Source of the DNA: Silurus meridionalis
Lineage: Eukaryota > Chordata > Actinopteri > Siluriformes > Siluridae
Length of the DNA stretch: 64,000 nt
Direction of reading: 5' to 3'
NCBI RefSeq assembly: GCF_014805685.1
Contig: NC_060886.1
Coordinates: 30,913,362 to 30,977,361 of the forward strand
The notes under the pieces were generated by a model, which saw nothing but the letters and a program-made list of their open reading frames with translations, made no database searches and had not been told where the DNA came from. Positions 33,957 through 45,930 of the stretch are shown here, one piece after another. A program made the translations under genes and the position numbers. Position 1 is the first letter of the stretch. Each line of letters starts with the position of its first letter.

Positions 33957-36024
33957 CGGTGTCTTACTCCGGGCATTCGCAGTTCCTCTTCAGAAAAATG
34001 AAGGAGCAGGAAGTTGCTTTTTAATTGATTTCTTGTGAATCTTGTAAAATCCTGGCATCCTGTTTTGCTTCGCTCCTAATGCTCTCAATTAACATTTTGA
34101 CCTCAAAGTCTTTTTTTTTCTCTCTCCGTCTTTGCTTCTTGTTTTCACGCTGCACTACATGCCAGTCGTTAAGTAAACATGCCTGATTTGCATCAAAACC
34201 GAGACAGATGAGAGACGAGCGAGACACCGAGAGAGACGGAGAGACTTTTGGCGTTTAAACGGCTCTAATTAAATCCTGAATGTTTTCTGCAATTTTAGGG
34301 GAAAAGATTTTTTTGGAGAATTTGCAGCACTTGTAAATCATTTGAAGACACTTTCGAAGACCATGACCATAACTGAGATCTTTGAAAGAAGAACTGCAGA
34401 TTTTTTTGACCTTCAGTGATTTCAAAGTGACTTATTACCAAGAGAAGCGTTTTTCTGATCGAAGGCTTGGAACTTGACGGCTCCGTGCTGAGATTGTGGG
34501 ATATTCCAGTTGCACATGGCATATAGAGACAGATGGCCTGAGCACTCGAAGGAATTGTGCTCTTCCAGAAACTCATCCAATGTTTTAATATATCGGAGTG
34601 ATGCTGAATATATAGTTGTAGATGAGACGGCCAGAGATGCGAAGAGGTCACACCGGGAAGCGTTTTATTTTCTCTGGCGTTCTGAACGCCTTTTGCACTT
34701 CCACGCTGATGCCATGTGGCTCTGGCTGTGCTGTCTTTTTATTTGACATTTATAGTTCAGGATGATCGCAACTTAGCCGCAAAGTCGCTTCCTTTGAACT
34801 GGAGTTTAGAAGCTCTTGCCGTCCAAATGCAACAAATAGTTCTTCAAAATGTCAAAATGGAAACTTAAACCAAACTCAAACGATTCCACGAAGAGCCACG
34901 ATCTTGTATTTGACGTATTAGTCGAGCCGCTTGTGATTCTCTTTTAGCGAGAGAAAAGCCTCAGGCTAACAGGATATGACATCGATTTTAAACATATGTT
35001 AACTCCGTTGGTTGTGCGATAAATGTTCAATCAGCAGTTTAGAAGCTCATAATAATTGTAATTGAGATTTATATATATTGTGGCTGAGTTAGCAACATTA
35101 GTGTAAGCAGTGTTAGCCGTCTATACATTGCCTTGTTTTCAGAAACAGCTTTAGCATCCGCTAAGTGTTTCCACAACCTCACTCCAGCTTTTGACGTTCT
35201 GTTCTCTTTTTTCTTTCTCTTGCCCATCATTTGAATCTCCTTCATCTTTCCTCCTCCACTGACACTCGTGCTACCTCTGCCATTCGTCCCTGTCCTTCCA
35301 GCTGAATAGACATAACGGGGCTACTAAAGAGCACTAACGTTACACAAATACGACACAAAGTCTGTCAGGCCCGGCACAAATCGAAGCGACCGCTCTTTAC
35401 TATCTCTCAGCTTTACTTAGACAGGGACAGGATGTTAAACGTGGCTTTAACCAAATCCAGTGTGAGACATCAGGACCACACACAGGTGGCTAAGTGAGTT
35501 TGGGTAATGTTGCATGTTACACTCCAGTATCTAATGATCCAGACCAGATCAAATGCTGATTTTACTGTACAGAGTGATACGATTTCACTTCCATCGAACA
35601 AGCTGGAACTGGAACGTCTGTAATTGGGAAATTGATTGGGATTATATTTCAGATGATTAGTCCTCTAAGGAATAGCTACATCTCATTAGTACATTTTGTC
35701 ACTAACGAGTTTACTGTAATGAGTTTATGGCTCGAATTCCCCCCTCATAGGAATTATTGGTTACTTAAAAAATAAATAGAATAAATACGATTACAGTCCA
35801 CAAGCGAATAAAAGCGGGAATATGGATTCTACATTTTTGCATGTGATGCATTTAGAAGCGTCATCTGGCACGTGTTTGACATTGTATTTTATACACAGAT
35901 TGTGTAAAAGGTCTTTTAAGCTGGATTTAAGCAGGGATGCAGTGTGATACATTACTTCTTTATAAATATAATAATGTTGCTCATTCTCAGGCTGTTCTCC
36001 ACGTCTACTGTGGCTTTATTATTT
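33956..36024. other. Unannotated intergenic DNA
   Basis: Unique-looking. Overlapping frames of 118 codons (minus, 34295-34651) and 78 codons (plus, 34510-34746) were examined and neither resembles a known family. No arrays. Confidence 0.4.
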
Positions 36025-36556
36025 GGTTGTTTGGGTTTTGTTTGGTTATGTTGTTGGTTGATTGGTTATTTGGTTGAATGGATTATTAGTAATTTTTTCG
36101 GTTGGTTGTTTTTAGTTGGTTGGTTAGTTACTGTATTTGGTTAATTGTTAGTTTAGTTGAATTAGTGTTTGTTTGGTTTGTTTATTTGCTTGGTTGGTTA
36201 TTTGTTTGATTTGCTGGTTATTTGACTACTTTTAGTTATTTGGTTGCCTTTTAGTTTTTGAATGGTTGGTTAATTTTTGTTTGTCAGTTGCCTGGTTGGT
36301 GGATTAGGGTTGGTTGGTTGCTGGGTTAGGGGTTGGTTGCTGGGTTAGGCGTTGGTTGCTGGGTTAGAGGTTGGTTGTTTGTTTGGTTGGTTGGTGGGTT
36401 AGAGATTGGTTGGTTGGTTGATTTGTTGGTTTGATGTTTATTTGGTTGGTTGGTTGTTTATTTGTTGTATGGTCATTTGGAAGGTTTGTTGGTTGTTTGT
36501 TTGTTTGGTTGGTTATTTATTTGGTTAATTTTAATTTGTTATCCGGGTGGTTAATT
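36025..36556 (+). repeat. TTGG/TTTG-rich low-complexity tract, about 530 bp
   Basis: Irregular tandem TTGGTTGG and TTTGTTTGG units with inserts such as GCTGGGTTAGGGG repeated three times near 36320-36365. The plus strand is depleted of C, as in the 30.2-31.1 kb minisatellite, but the unit is different. Confidence 0.85.
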
Positions 36557-36837
36557 ATTTGTTTGCATTGTTAATATATTTTTTGTGATTATTTTATTGC
36601 AGTTTTCAATGATTTTGCTTCCTGGTACTTAATCTTGCTATCACATAATTGTCACACCAAGTTAGTTTTTGTCTCATAACACTCTGTTTAATTCCTGATC
36701 TCAGTCCATTCCTCTTCACAATGAGACACAACAGCAACAGACTCCAGATGCACATGTCAAATCTCCTGTGTGTGATGTGAAAACACAGCTGGCCAGGACT
36801 GAACACTACTAATTGACCACTTACTTACATTCTCTTA

Positions 36838-37140
36838 AAATGACTGCTGTTCTTGGATTTTTATTTCATTCAGACGATTTAGTGCAAAGATCAGGCATTA
36901 AATCCGAGCTGGCATTCTTAACCCTGTGCGCATTGTAGCAGATTCAATGTGAAGTGAGTTTAAAGACAAAAGAAGAGAAAAAATGATTAAATTTGTCTAA
37001 AAAGCATGGAGTTAAGTGTTTTCCTCCTGCAGCATGCGGGTAATGGAAAGTATTTGAAGCATATTGTTTTATCACAGGGTGCAATTAGTAGCTAATTATG
37101 GTGGAGTGATTACATGTGAGAGGACGACCATCATGGCTGC
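36838..37140. other. Candidate conserved non-coding segment
   Basis: Flanked by low-complexity DNA but itself repeat-free. GTGCAATTAGTAGC, AGCTAATTATGG and GAGTGATTACATG lie within 40 bases near 37079-37116, a tight cluster of homeodomain-like cores. This is one of the better candidates by motif spacing, still without conservation data. Confidence 0.3.
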
Positions 37141-37274
37141 ACAGCAGGAGGTTCTTTCGAGAAGAACTCTGGCTGCTTCCAACCTGCCATCAGTACCTCA
37201 CCACACACACACACCATTTTTAAACATGTTCTGCAGTACATAATCATAAGCACCTACTGAAAAAGCAAACTTAA

Positions 37275-37281
37275 ACACACA

Positions 37282-37338
<57 letters not shown>
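37275..37338. repeat. (CA)n microsatellite, about 63 bp
   Basis: CA run with one CT interruption near 37283. A GT run lies 340 bases downstream. Confidence 0.95.
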
Positions 37339-37339
<1 letters not shown>

Positions 37340-37670
37340 ATCATCTCGGCTAGCTTTAGCATGCGGTTTTAGCCCTGCACAATTTCTGATTTACACGCTA
37401 ATTTCACACACTCCCTCAAACGGATGGCCATTTAATACTTTTAACACCCTCTCGCATGTTAAACTCATCAGGGCGCAGTATTTTTTTTAAGCCCAGTAAT
37501 CCCCCATCATGCACATCTGTTATGCACCTTTTCATTTCCTGGAAACTTGATATCGACTGTGTCTTAAAAAACCCATAGAGCAAAGGCTTGTGGGAAGTGG
37601 GAAGACTCTGGACAGCAATTTGCACTTTTTTAAGGTTTAATTCATGACCAGATAATATTTTGTTCTTTTG

Positions 37671-37673
<3 letters not shown>

Positions 37674-37709
<36 letters not shown>
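37674..37709. repeat. (GT)n microsatellite
   Basis: Pure GT run, inverted relative to the CA run at 37275. Confidence 0.95.
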
Positions 37710-37712
<3 letters not shown>

Positions 37713-37766
37713 ATTATGACCTTTCATATATCATAAAATAAAATAATATAATAAATAATAATATAA

Positions 37767-37891
<125 letters not shown>

Positions 37892-37952
37892 TAATTAATT
37901 GATGGATTAAAAATGTTTACATGGATTGTGATAATTATTTAAATATAAATAT

Positions 37953-37955
<3 letters not shown>

Positions 37956-38015
<60 letters not shown>
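37956..38015. repeat. (TA)n array, 60 bp
   Basis: Second TA array of the pair. The 70-base spacer is itself AT-rich with TTAATTAATT. Confidence 0.95.
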
Positions 38016-38018
<3 letters not shown>

Positions 38019-38447
38019 CGTGTAATATGTAATTATGCACATCTGAAGAATTTGCACACGTTTGGCACTGCATCCACAGGCACTGATTTCCCAGCAGCGG
38101 CTCTTCCGTTATGTTAAGTTCGTATCTTCTTTTTTCCACATTCAGTACATGCAGCAGTCTGGGAAAACCCATCGTCTGTCACTGTGGCTTACAAATGACC
38201 CAAATGAGGTGTTAACCGAAATGGTGTTTTTCTGCCAAGAATATAACCTGACATCTACACTTAAAAACCCATCAATATATTTTATCAAAACCTTGCTTTG
38301 GCTTTCGGCCTGGAATGTTTCACAAACACAGCTGTAAATGTATTCCAGTGTGTTTGAACATCTAAAATCTAACAGCTCGGTGATTTCTGCGGCCGCGTCA
38401 TCAAAACTCAAAGCACTAACGTGAAAATATTATTTAAATTATAATAC

Positions 38448-38770
38448 TTTTACTCTTCTGGGAAGATGTTCTGGAGATTTGTGTTTATTCAGTGACAAGA
38501 GTGTTAGTAAAGTCAGGTACTGGTGTAGAAGAGAAAGTGAGGAAGCCCTGGGTGCAGTCAGCGTTTACATTCTTTGAAATAGTGTTGGAGCTCTATAGCA
38601 GGAGATCTTCCACTCCAACCCATGGAAAGCAGATCTTCATGGAGCTGGCTTTGTGCACAAACATCTGGAGCAGGTTTGGGTCTCCTAGTTTAAGTGAAGG
38701 TAAAATTTCATGCTCCAGCATCCAGAGACGTCCTGCACAATTGTGCTTTGTAGAACTCTGTACTGAATTC
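38448..38770 (-). mobile_element. Tc1/mariner-type relic, copy G
   Basis: Minus-strand copy. CTTCTGGGAAGATGTTCTGG, AGAGTGTTAGTAAAGTCAGG, CCTGGGTGCAGTCAGCG, CTCTATAGCAGGAGATCTTC, GGAGCTGGCTTTGTGCACAA, GTTTGGGTCTCCTAGTTTAA and CAGAGACGTCCTGCACAATT appear in the family order. Both terminal repeats are missing. Confidence 0.78.
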
Positions 38771-39249
38771 CAGTAGACAATAAAGCATGAAAATTATTCC
38801 AAAGCCAATGATGACTTTTTGATTGGCTAATTTGACTTGGAACTAAAAATCAAAGAGAGCAAAGGCGAAGATGAGGTTTGAGAGAAGGTACGATCGGAGC
38901 ATGAGCAAAACAAATTCCTGCACCAGACTGATGTCGGATGAGAGCAAAGCAGCTCAGTGGTAGATTCGAGCCCAGATGAAACCAGCGCTGCCAGACGTAA
39001 ACACGATATAGATGATGGATTTGATTTATTTGTTTGCGTGATTCCGAACCTGATTGACGATGAATGTGTGGATCTGGTGTAATTAAAAACATTCAGTGCA
39101 CTGATTCTACACTCCATTTATGTGTAACAATGATTATGATGGTGTAAACAGAATAGATGTAGGCCAGGGGAATGTTCTAACAATCTGCATATCTCCATTA
39201 CCTTTCATAAATGCAACACCCTTTATTCTTCCTTCCATCACTGCCCTCA

Positions 39250-39612
39250 GAACGAGGTGGTATCGAAAGCAGCATGCACAGTCACAGGGAGCACCGACCT
39301 TTATAAGTCAGTGTGCCAAAAGTCATCGTCCTGTGTACATCAGGAGCTGTTTAACTGGTGCTGTTCTGAACCCGGACTTGCCCTTTTCCCGGAGATGGAG
39401 ACCCGGTTGCAAGTTTTGACACCATTGAGATCCGGTGTGAATCGCCGAAGATGCTTCGAAAAGAAGACTTTCAGGACACGTTCCAGAAGAATGCTGGGGG
39501 AGCTGTATTGCTTTACAAGGGGACTATTTTGAAGGTGTTCGTGTGGAAACGTAGGTCAATAAAGTATTTTCTTGCAAATAGAGCGAGTCTCCAAACTTTT
39601 TGATACCACCTC
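39250..39612 (+). mobile_element. Mariner-type transposon relic, copy 2
   Basis: Left end GAGGTGGTATCGAAAG at about 39253 and right end TTTTTGATACCACCTC ending near 39611 are inverted matches over about 15 bases, so both terminal repeats survive. Internally GAGATCCGGTGTGAATCGCC and AAGACTTTCAGGACACGTTC match copy 1 at 25895-25960. The C-terminal transposase remnant is frameshifted, and the SPDLA region is degraded. About 360 bp in all, so a deletion derivative. Confidence 0.78.
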
Positions 39613-40229
39613 TAGAATCTCTTCCCTTTCTCCATCATAATGCTGATTAACCAGGCTGACGCTGTACATATCCGTGGCTCAGACACAAAGTCCAGACCTG
39701 CTCTGTACAACAGCTGTATTGTGCGCCTTGTTGGCTCGTGCTCCTCTGACGTGACACGATCCAGGTGCTTTAGGATCGAACTACTTAAAGCAGCGATCCG
39801 CCGTTTTCGAGGCTGCGTGCTGCAGTTTCGACACAAAGGCTTCCTTCTCTCTGAACCCTCTCCTATTAACTAGGACCTGCTGTAAATCAGTATACACACA
39901 CAAACACACACAGTTGAGGATAAGAGTAGTGTGCAGCTGCAGAAGGTTTAGATGGCGACAACACACTCCGCCATACGTCAGGTCCCACTCGTACACTTCT
40001 CGTAGTCAGAGAAACACACACACACTGGGACTTCCATGTAATCTCACACAGTGTATTATTCATACTAACTGTTCCAGGTATCTGGATATTCTCTAAAAGT
40101 GTGTCTGCACTGTGCAGTGTGTTTGCCAGACAGGATCAAATCCAGCCCGTGTACGTTCTCAGAGGTTGTACTGTAAAAGAGCAAGAGCGACTGTTTGTTT
40201 TCACAGCTGAGGTGGAAGGCGTACAGGGT
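39613..40229. other. Unannotated spacer
   Basis: Unique-looking sequence with short CA runs near 39894 and 40013. No gene recognised. Confidence 0.4.
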
Positions 40230-40620
40230 CAGTGATTGAGTTATGGCTCCGTCCCTTCTTTTTTTTTGTCCTCCCGATATGTTTTCCATTATCTCCAACT
40301 GAATCTCGCACTGCGTCTCTCTGACAACTCTGAGGATGTGCAGATGCGATCGCGGAACGATTTCAGGCGCATCCGAAGTCCTGCGAGGCAGCGAGAGAAG
40401 CGGCTTTGGTTGTTTCCGCTCCATGCGAGCATGACGGGCCGTAACAACTGTCACCCGTCAACAACATCTGCGCCGAACAGCTTGTGTTTGCTGACTGATT
40501 GTCTTCGGCCGTACCTGCTAGCCCCATATCGTTCTCTCGCTCCCGCATCTCATTTTCCAGGTTTTGTCAGGTTGTTTAGATAGTTCGCCTCCTGCGCCGT
40601 TTCATCGCTCACGTCATGGT
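40230..40620. other. CpG-rich unique segment
   Basis: CpG dinucleotides are markedly denser than in the flanks (for example GATCGCGGAACG, CAGGCGCATCCG, CTGCGAGGCAGCG). Overlapping frames of 129 codons (minus, 40065-40454) and 115 codons (plus, 40236-40583) exist because the segment is GC-rich, but neither looks like a known protein. Could be a small CpG island, an unrecognised exon or a regulatory element. Confidence 0.3.
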
Positions 40621-41395
40621 GGGTTATAAGCAGAGTTATTTTTGACTTTATTCGTAAACTACTCTTCGCTTTAGCTGATGTACAGCATGACATCTGCAAT
40701 CAGTCCTTACGCTGTGGCTTCCTGATAGAGATGCGTCTTTTATGCATGGTGTCGCCGGCAAATGTTGACTGGAAGGCAAGAAAAAGTGTCTGGCAGTGCA
40801 CTAGAATGAGGAAATTTTCTATAAAAAAGCTGATTTGGTCCCTGAGGAAAAACTGAGCTCGTAGCTAACGAAGGTCTGGACCACTGAGCCGAAACATCAC
40901 AGCCTGCAAGTTTCCCCACACACTGTGTATGTGACAAGTTAATCCCAGCAGAGTGAGTACAGTGAGGTGCTGTGTATATCACTCTGAAAGTGTGTGTGTG
41001 TGTGTGTGTGTGTGCGCATATGTTTGTATACACTTACCTACTAGATTAGTTAGAGCATTAGGGTCTCGCCATCCATCCAGCTAACGAGTGTGTAAAAGTT
41101 TTGGCGAGTGTGTGTGTGGGTGCGAGTGTGTGTATCAAGGTGGGTGACATTGCAGAGGATTAGTGAGGTGGTGTTTGAGTTCAAGAGTACACAACTGAGT
41201 GAAAACAGATGGAGATAACGGGTGGTAACTGTCAAGATCTCCACTGAATGAACATAGGAAAACAAAGTTACACAGTAGATGAAGGAAATATGAAGTACAG
41301 TGTATAAAAAAACTCATAAATGACAAATGAGTTCCATCAACTGTGCACCTGACGTACGTCTGAAGCTGTAGAAGGTGCAAAAAATGATAGTAATC
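40621..41395. other. Unannotated spacer with a short (TG)n
   Basis: TG run at about 40988-41013 and a broken one at 41106-41133. No gene recognised. Confidence 0.4.
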
Positions 41396-41480
41396 TATAA
41401 GATGATGGGGTAAAAGTGAGTTTGACTCTCAGCACCATCACACTGCCACTGTCATGCCCTTGAGCAGGACCATCTCAAAG
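41396..41480 (+). mobile_element. SINE fragment
   Basis: TTTGACTCTCAGCACCATCA, CACTGCCACTGTCATGCCCT and TTGAGCAGGACCATCTC match the body of the tRNA-derived SINE seen at 32.4 and 46.0 kb. The head and tail are worn. Confidence 0.5.
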
Positions 41481-42460
41481 AGCAAATGACCTCATCTTAA
41501 AATATCCTCGACTGACTATTAGCCTTGAGCTATTGTAGCAAACTTTCTCTATTAATTACAGACCAAATCCATCCTCATGGTTCTTGGGTTTAGTCCCCAG
41601 CGGTAACTTAACTTGGATCACTTAACCTCCAAAAAAGAAACGTTTTTGAACGCTACATATAATTGCTACTGGTGTAGAAACATCACGGACACATCAACTG
41701 TACCTTTACCATTTCTTTTTCATCTTCCAGAGTGTATCTTCCTTACAGCAGTATTTCCTGTGCTACTTTGAGCTCCCTGTTTATTAGTTCAGACCTGTTC
41801 ACCCGGCTTGCCACTCGGTCACGACCTGCCTTTGTTGATTTGCCGTTTGTGATGAGAGACCGACTCTCTAACAGCACACAGAAGGAGACCAGAGTTTTTC
41901 ACTCCTGCTTTGAGAGCTCAGAACCTATTTATCAAAGCTGCCGGTTGACCAGATCAAAACAAAAGTTACTTACGATGAGTGTGAGTTTCTGTGCTGAAGA
42001 AACTTCCCACAACCTGAGAAGTGTATAAACAGGCCAAAATGAGACTTCAGTCCTGGAGAATGGATTGTTTTCGACGTTGGGGATGTGATATTTTTAGTGG
42101 CTGTAAGTGCACCTCAAAGGATATTGATTGATGCCACTACTTATCATGACCACCAGCAAGTCCTTTAAACCACAGATATTTGAATTCCCCTAAAGTGTGA
42201 CTAGCATTCCTGACCTGTAAGAATCTCCAGCTCATTAGGAACATCTAAGCTACATCTGCAGTAATCTGGATACATCTGAAAACGGCATTTTTGTCTACAA
42301 AACGCTCCACGTCCAACAATCGTTTCCCAAAAGTCGCTCATTCACAAAGAAGCGTTTGAAAATGCTCGTCAATTTAAGAAGCTTTTTCTTATCATTTCAA
42401 CCATACAGTATATAGCCGACGCAGTACACAGAGAACAATGTTTCTCCAGATCCCTGGTGC
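41481..42460. other. Unannotated spacer
   Basis: Unique-looking. At 42280-42400 the words ATCGTTTCCCAAAAGTCGCT and AAATGCTCGTCAATTT echo the start of the repeat at 10360, so a diverged third copy is possible. No gene recognised. Confidence 0.35.
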
Positions 42461-43247
42461 TACATCACACAACACAGAGCTATATACAGAACACAGAGGT
42501 ACAGACACAACATAGAGCTACAATACACAACACAGAGCTACATACAGAACACAGAGCTACTTCACACAACACAGAGCTACATACAGAACACAGAGCTACA
42601 TACAGAACACAGAGCTACCTAACACAACACAGAGCTACATACAGAACACAGAGCTACTTCACACAACACAGAGCTACATACAGAACACAGAGCTACCTAA
42701 CACAACACAGAGCTACATACAGAACACAGAGCTACTTCACACAACACAGAGCTACCTAACACAACACAGAGCTACATACAGAACACAGAGCTACCTAACA
42801 CAACACAGAGCTACATACAGAACACAGAGCTACCTAACACAACACAGAGCTACATACAGAACAGAGCTACCTAACACAACACAGAGCTACATACAGAACA
42901 CGGAGCTACCTAACACAACACAGAGCTACATACAGAACACAGAGCTACCTAACACAACACAGAGCTACATACAGAACACAGAGCTACCTAACACAACATA
43001 GAGCTACATACAGAACACAGAGCTACCTAACACAACACAGAGCTACATACAGAACACAGAGCTACCTAACACAACATAGAGCTACATACAGAACACAGAG
43101 CTACCTAACACAACATAGAGCTACATACAGCTACAATACACAACATAGAGCTACTTCACACAAGTTAGAGCTACATACAGAACACAGAGGTACACACACA
43201 ACATAAAGCTACATACAGAGCACAAAGCTACATACAGAACACAGAGT
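42461..43247 (+). repeat. 39-bp minisatellite made of two related half-units, about 0.79 kb
   Basis: The unit is CACAACACAGAGCTACAT plus ACAGAACACAGAGCTACCTAA, two half-units sharing ACACAGAGCTAC. About twenty units, homogeneous in the middle (42600-43100) and degenerate at both ends, the usual pattern for an array homogenised by unequal exchange or slippage. Some units differ in TTCA versus CTAA, suggesting a still higher period at the left end. Since 39 is a multiple of three, an open frame of 100 codons crosses it on the plus strand; I treat that as repeat translation. Confidence 0.95.
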
Positions 43248-43484
43248 TAAGGACTAAAGTAAGTGTCCTCGCCGCATAAAGTGCAACCGAGTGCAAACAG
43301 TGCAGACCAAAAAAAGTACACGAGACACAAGACGGTGTGGGACAGATACACAAAAAACATAAAAGCGCCAACCAGTAAACCTACTGTTTAATATGTTATA
43401 CAGCACAATGTGCAAAAGAGAGAAGTATAAACAAATGTTTATTTGTAAACATAAACACAAAGTCACGTCTTTGCACTGCACACG

Positions 43485-43755
43485 AGCGAAACATAAAACG
43501 CTTCGACCCGCGTCATTTCCGCCTGATGTTTATTTACTTTCTGGCTCTTTGAAATGTTGCGGTAATGATTAAAAAGCGGCATCGTTTCGGAAAGCCTCCG
43601 TTTTCACACACTGCCCACACTGCCACACGAAACTGCCTTTTCAAATTAATCCGCTTTGGGCAACATTTTTGAAAAGCAACATTTTTGTTGACTGAAAACG
43701 GCGTCTCGTGCGGACGGAAGACAAAACGAAGAGAAAAATATGCAAACGAAAAACA
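43485..43755 (+). repeat. Dispersed repeat pair, copy 2 (partner of 10360-10690)
   Basis: CGTCATTTCC, GGCTCTTTGAAATGTTGCGG, AACATTTTTGTTGACTGAAA, ACGGCGTCTCGTGCGGACGG and AAAATATGCAAACGAAAAAC reproduce the copy at 10.4 kb in order and orientation. Confidence 0.6.
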
Positions 43756-44010
43756 TACAGGCCAATCGAATATTCCGGCCGGTCATCTGATCACGTACCA
43801 CAGGTGTGTTGCATATTGCACGTGAAAAACATTCCTCTAGAACATTTTCATTCACTGAATCCGTGTCCACTGTAGTCTCAGATCTTTTGTTCTTGGCTGA
43901 CTGGAGTGGAACCTGGTCTTCTGTTCTTGTAGTGAATTCACGTCAGGGTTCGGCCCACTCAGAGATGTTCTGAGATGATTTTATTCACTAAGTGGTACTG
44001 AAGAGATTCT

Positions 44011-44575
44011 CTGTGGAAAATTACTGGAAACTTTCGCAAAACTTTCAATGTGAACTTCATCTTAGGTATTTTGGAAATATTACAATTTGGAAAATTAACA
44101 GGATTTTAAGATAATTTATGGAAATTTATTAAAGATTTATATAAACTGTATTAAGTACAAACATAAATATAAACAATTTGTTTGGTCGTAAACTGACACG
44201 CATGTAAACTAATACAGATTAAAAAAATTACTTTCATTTTAATTGTTAGTATAATTTTGTTGCACAGTAGTTTACATACAGCAGAAGTTTTGAAAATAAA
44301 TGTATGTAATATTTATGTAATTTACATGAATAATCACCATAATTTTGTGCATAAATTAAGAAATGATTTGTTGTGATGTGAAGTGGAATGCACACTTCCT
44401 GTAGGGGGCGTGGCCTCAGTAGCCCTGCAGTAAGTGTGCTGTGTGCATGTGATTGATGAACGTTCATGGGAGAAATTCAACTGAAATTGCATTAAATTAT
44501 TCCCATTAATTCGTAATAATTCCTATTGAAAGTTTCCAGTTTTAAAAATTCCTGGAATTGTGCAACCGTAGTCTG
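44011..44575. mobile_element. Non-autonomous DNA transposon with inverted GAAAGTTTCCAGT ends
   Basis: ACTGGAAACTTTC at 44023-44035 faces GAAAGTTTCCAGT at 44528-44540, with GAAAATT/AATTTTT-like sequence outside each. Between them, TAGGGGGCGTGGCCTCAGTA, CCCTGCAGTAAGTGTGCTG and ATTGATGAACGTTCATGG (itself containing the palindrome GAACGTTC) are recognisable parts of a fish repeat. No coding frame. Superfamily not determined because the exact termini are worn. Confidence 0.65.
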
Positions 44576-45930
44576 GACAGTGACCTGATCATCTCATGTG
44601 GTTCAACTCACAGAAATGCTCCTCAGTGGATGTTTTTTTGTTTTTCTCCAGGAAACGATGCTGTCTGTAAAAATGTGTTTTGAAGTTTGATATAAGTGAA
44701 AGTAAATCATTCAGAAGACGACTGCATGAACGAGCAGGTATTCAGTGGTCAGCGAAAGTGAACCTTGTCGAGGTGTTCCAACCACACATACGATTCCTCT
44801 GCTTCTTCTCTTCCTCATAACATCCTCATGGATGATGACATCCCGTGTTCTCGCATTACCGCAGAGTCCTTGCAGCGGTGTAGTGTACAGGGAGCACACT
44901 CGAGCATGCGTTAGCCCTCCCGAGCCAGAGATCTGGGGTTTTATGAGCTGCCAGGAGGCCTAATGAATAGTCTGTCCCTGTAGTGTGCTCTGTGCCGAGC
45001 AAGAACCCATAGGTAACGGATGAGTGAAGGATATTTATAGCGTGTGTAAGTGCTGGGAAAGAAAGAACGAGGAGCCGAGGCTCACCTGAGGTCTAAAGAG
45101 AAAGGATTGTTCACTGTTTTTTTTTTTGCTCTCTGTCTTTTAATTTATACTGATGTGTGTCCTTGAGGTTGTTCTCTCGTCCCTTTTCTATACTCGAACG
45201 CTTCCCATCTCGAGCAAACCTGCTCGGATTTACCCAACACGACCGCCGCAGAGGTTTTCCATCTCGTCCCAGATGAAAGCCTTTACACTTCAAACTCTCT
45301 TAGCGAGACGGATGCCACGGCCCAAACATGACGCCTTTATTTATATATAATTTCGCACAAAGACGGAAGACGAAGCAAACCGAGATGTCCTCGCATGTGT
45401 AACGCTTTGTAGTGCTGTGTTTATAAACCGAGCGTTTCAGAAAGCTAACATGAAAACGATTCGATTGAATGAATGACGGGGAGCAGGAACTGAAAAAACA
45501 CAGGAAGTTGTTCCAGAAAGTTGAAAGGTTGCTGGATTAGAGAGCTGCTTTGCCAGACAGATATGATTTGTCTGGTAGAGAACAGGCCTGTGTGACTTCA
45601 TCCAGAAGGTCCCTTGCCATACGCTGACATTTACCCTATTCTGCCAGACAGTCCGTACGGACCTGCTTTATAATATTGACACACATGCAGCGGAATGCTA
45701 GTGAGCTTTATTTATAACCCGAGCAGAGTCGGAAAGAGACGGGTGACATTTTAGCAAGGAATCGCTTGTTTGTTGGGTCAGTGTTATATAATGCTGAATA
45801 GTGCTGGAGATTAGTCAAGCGGATTATGGCCCATGCCAGGGGTCATCAACTAGCAGGGTGTGGACATAAACCACCCCAGGTACTGGAGAAAACAGCTGAC
45901 CTGATCTGAGAGTTACATCCATTCATGTAG
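44576..45930. other. Unannotated intergenic DNA
   Basis: Unique-looking, moderate CpG at 45150-45480. Frames of 60-72 codons match nothing known to me. Poly-T near 45118. Confidence 0.4.

Noticed and set aside
34295..34746. Overlapping frames of 118 codons (minus) and 78 codons (plus)
   Set aside because: No domain, signal peptide or splice-site pattern convinced me; overlapping frames on both strands suggest chance.
42457..42759. Plus-strand frame of 100 codons with a 13-residue repeat
   Set aside because: It is a direct translation of the 39-bp minisatellite; the period being a multiple of three keeps the frame open. No start context or flanking exon signals.
42461..43247. Regular direct repeats resembling a CRISPR array
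   Set aside because: There are no unique spacers between repeats, the unit is continuous, and the sequence is from a eukaryote.
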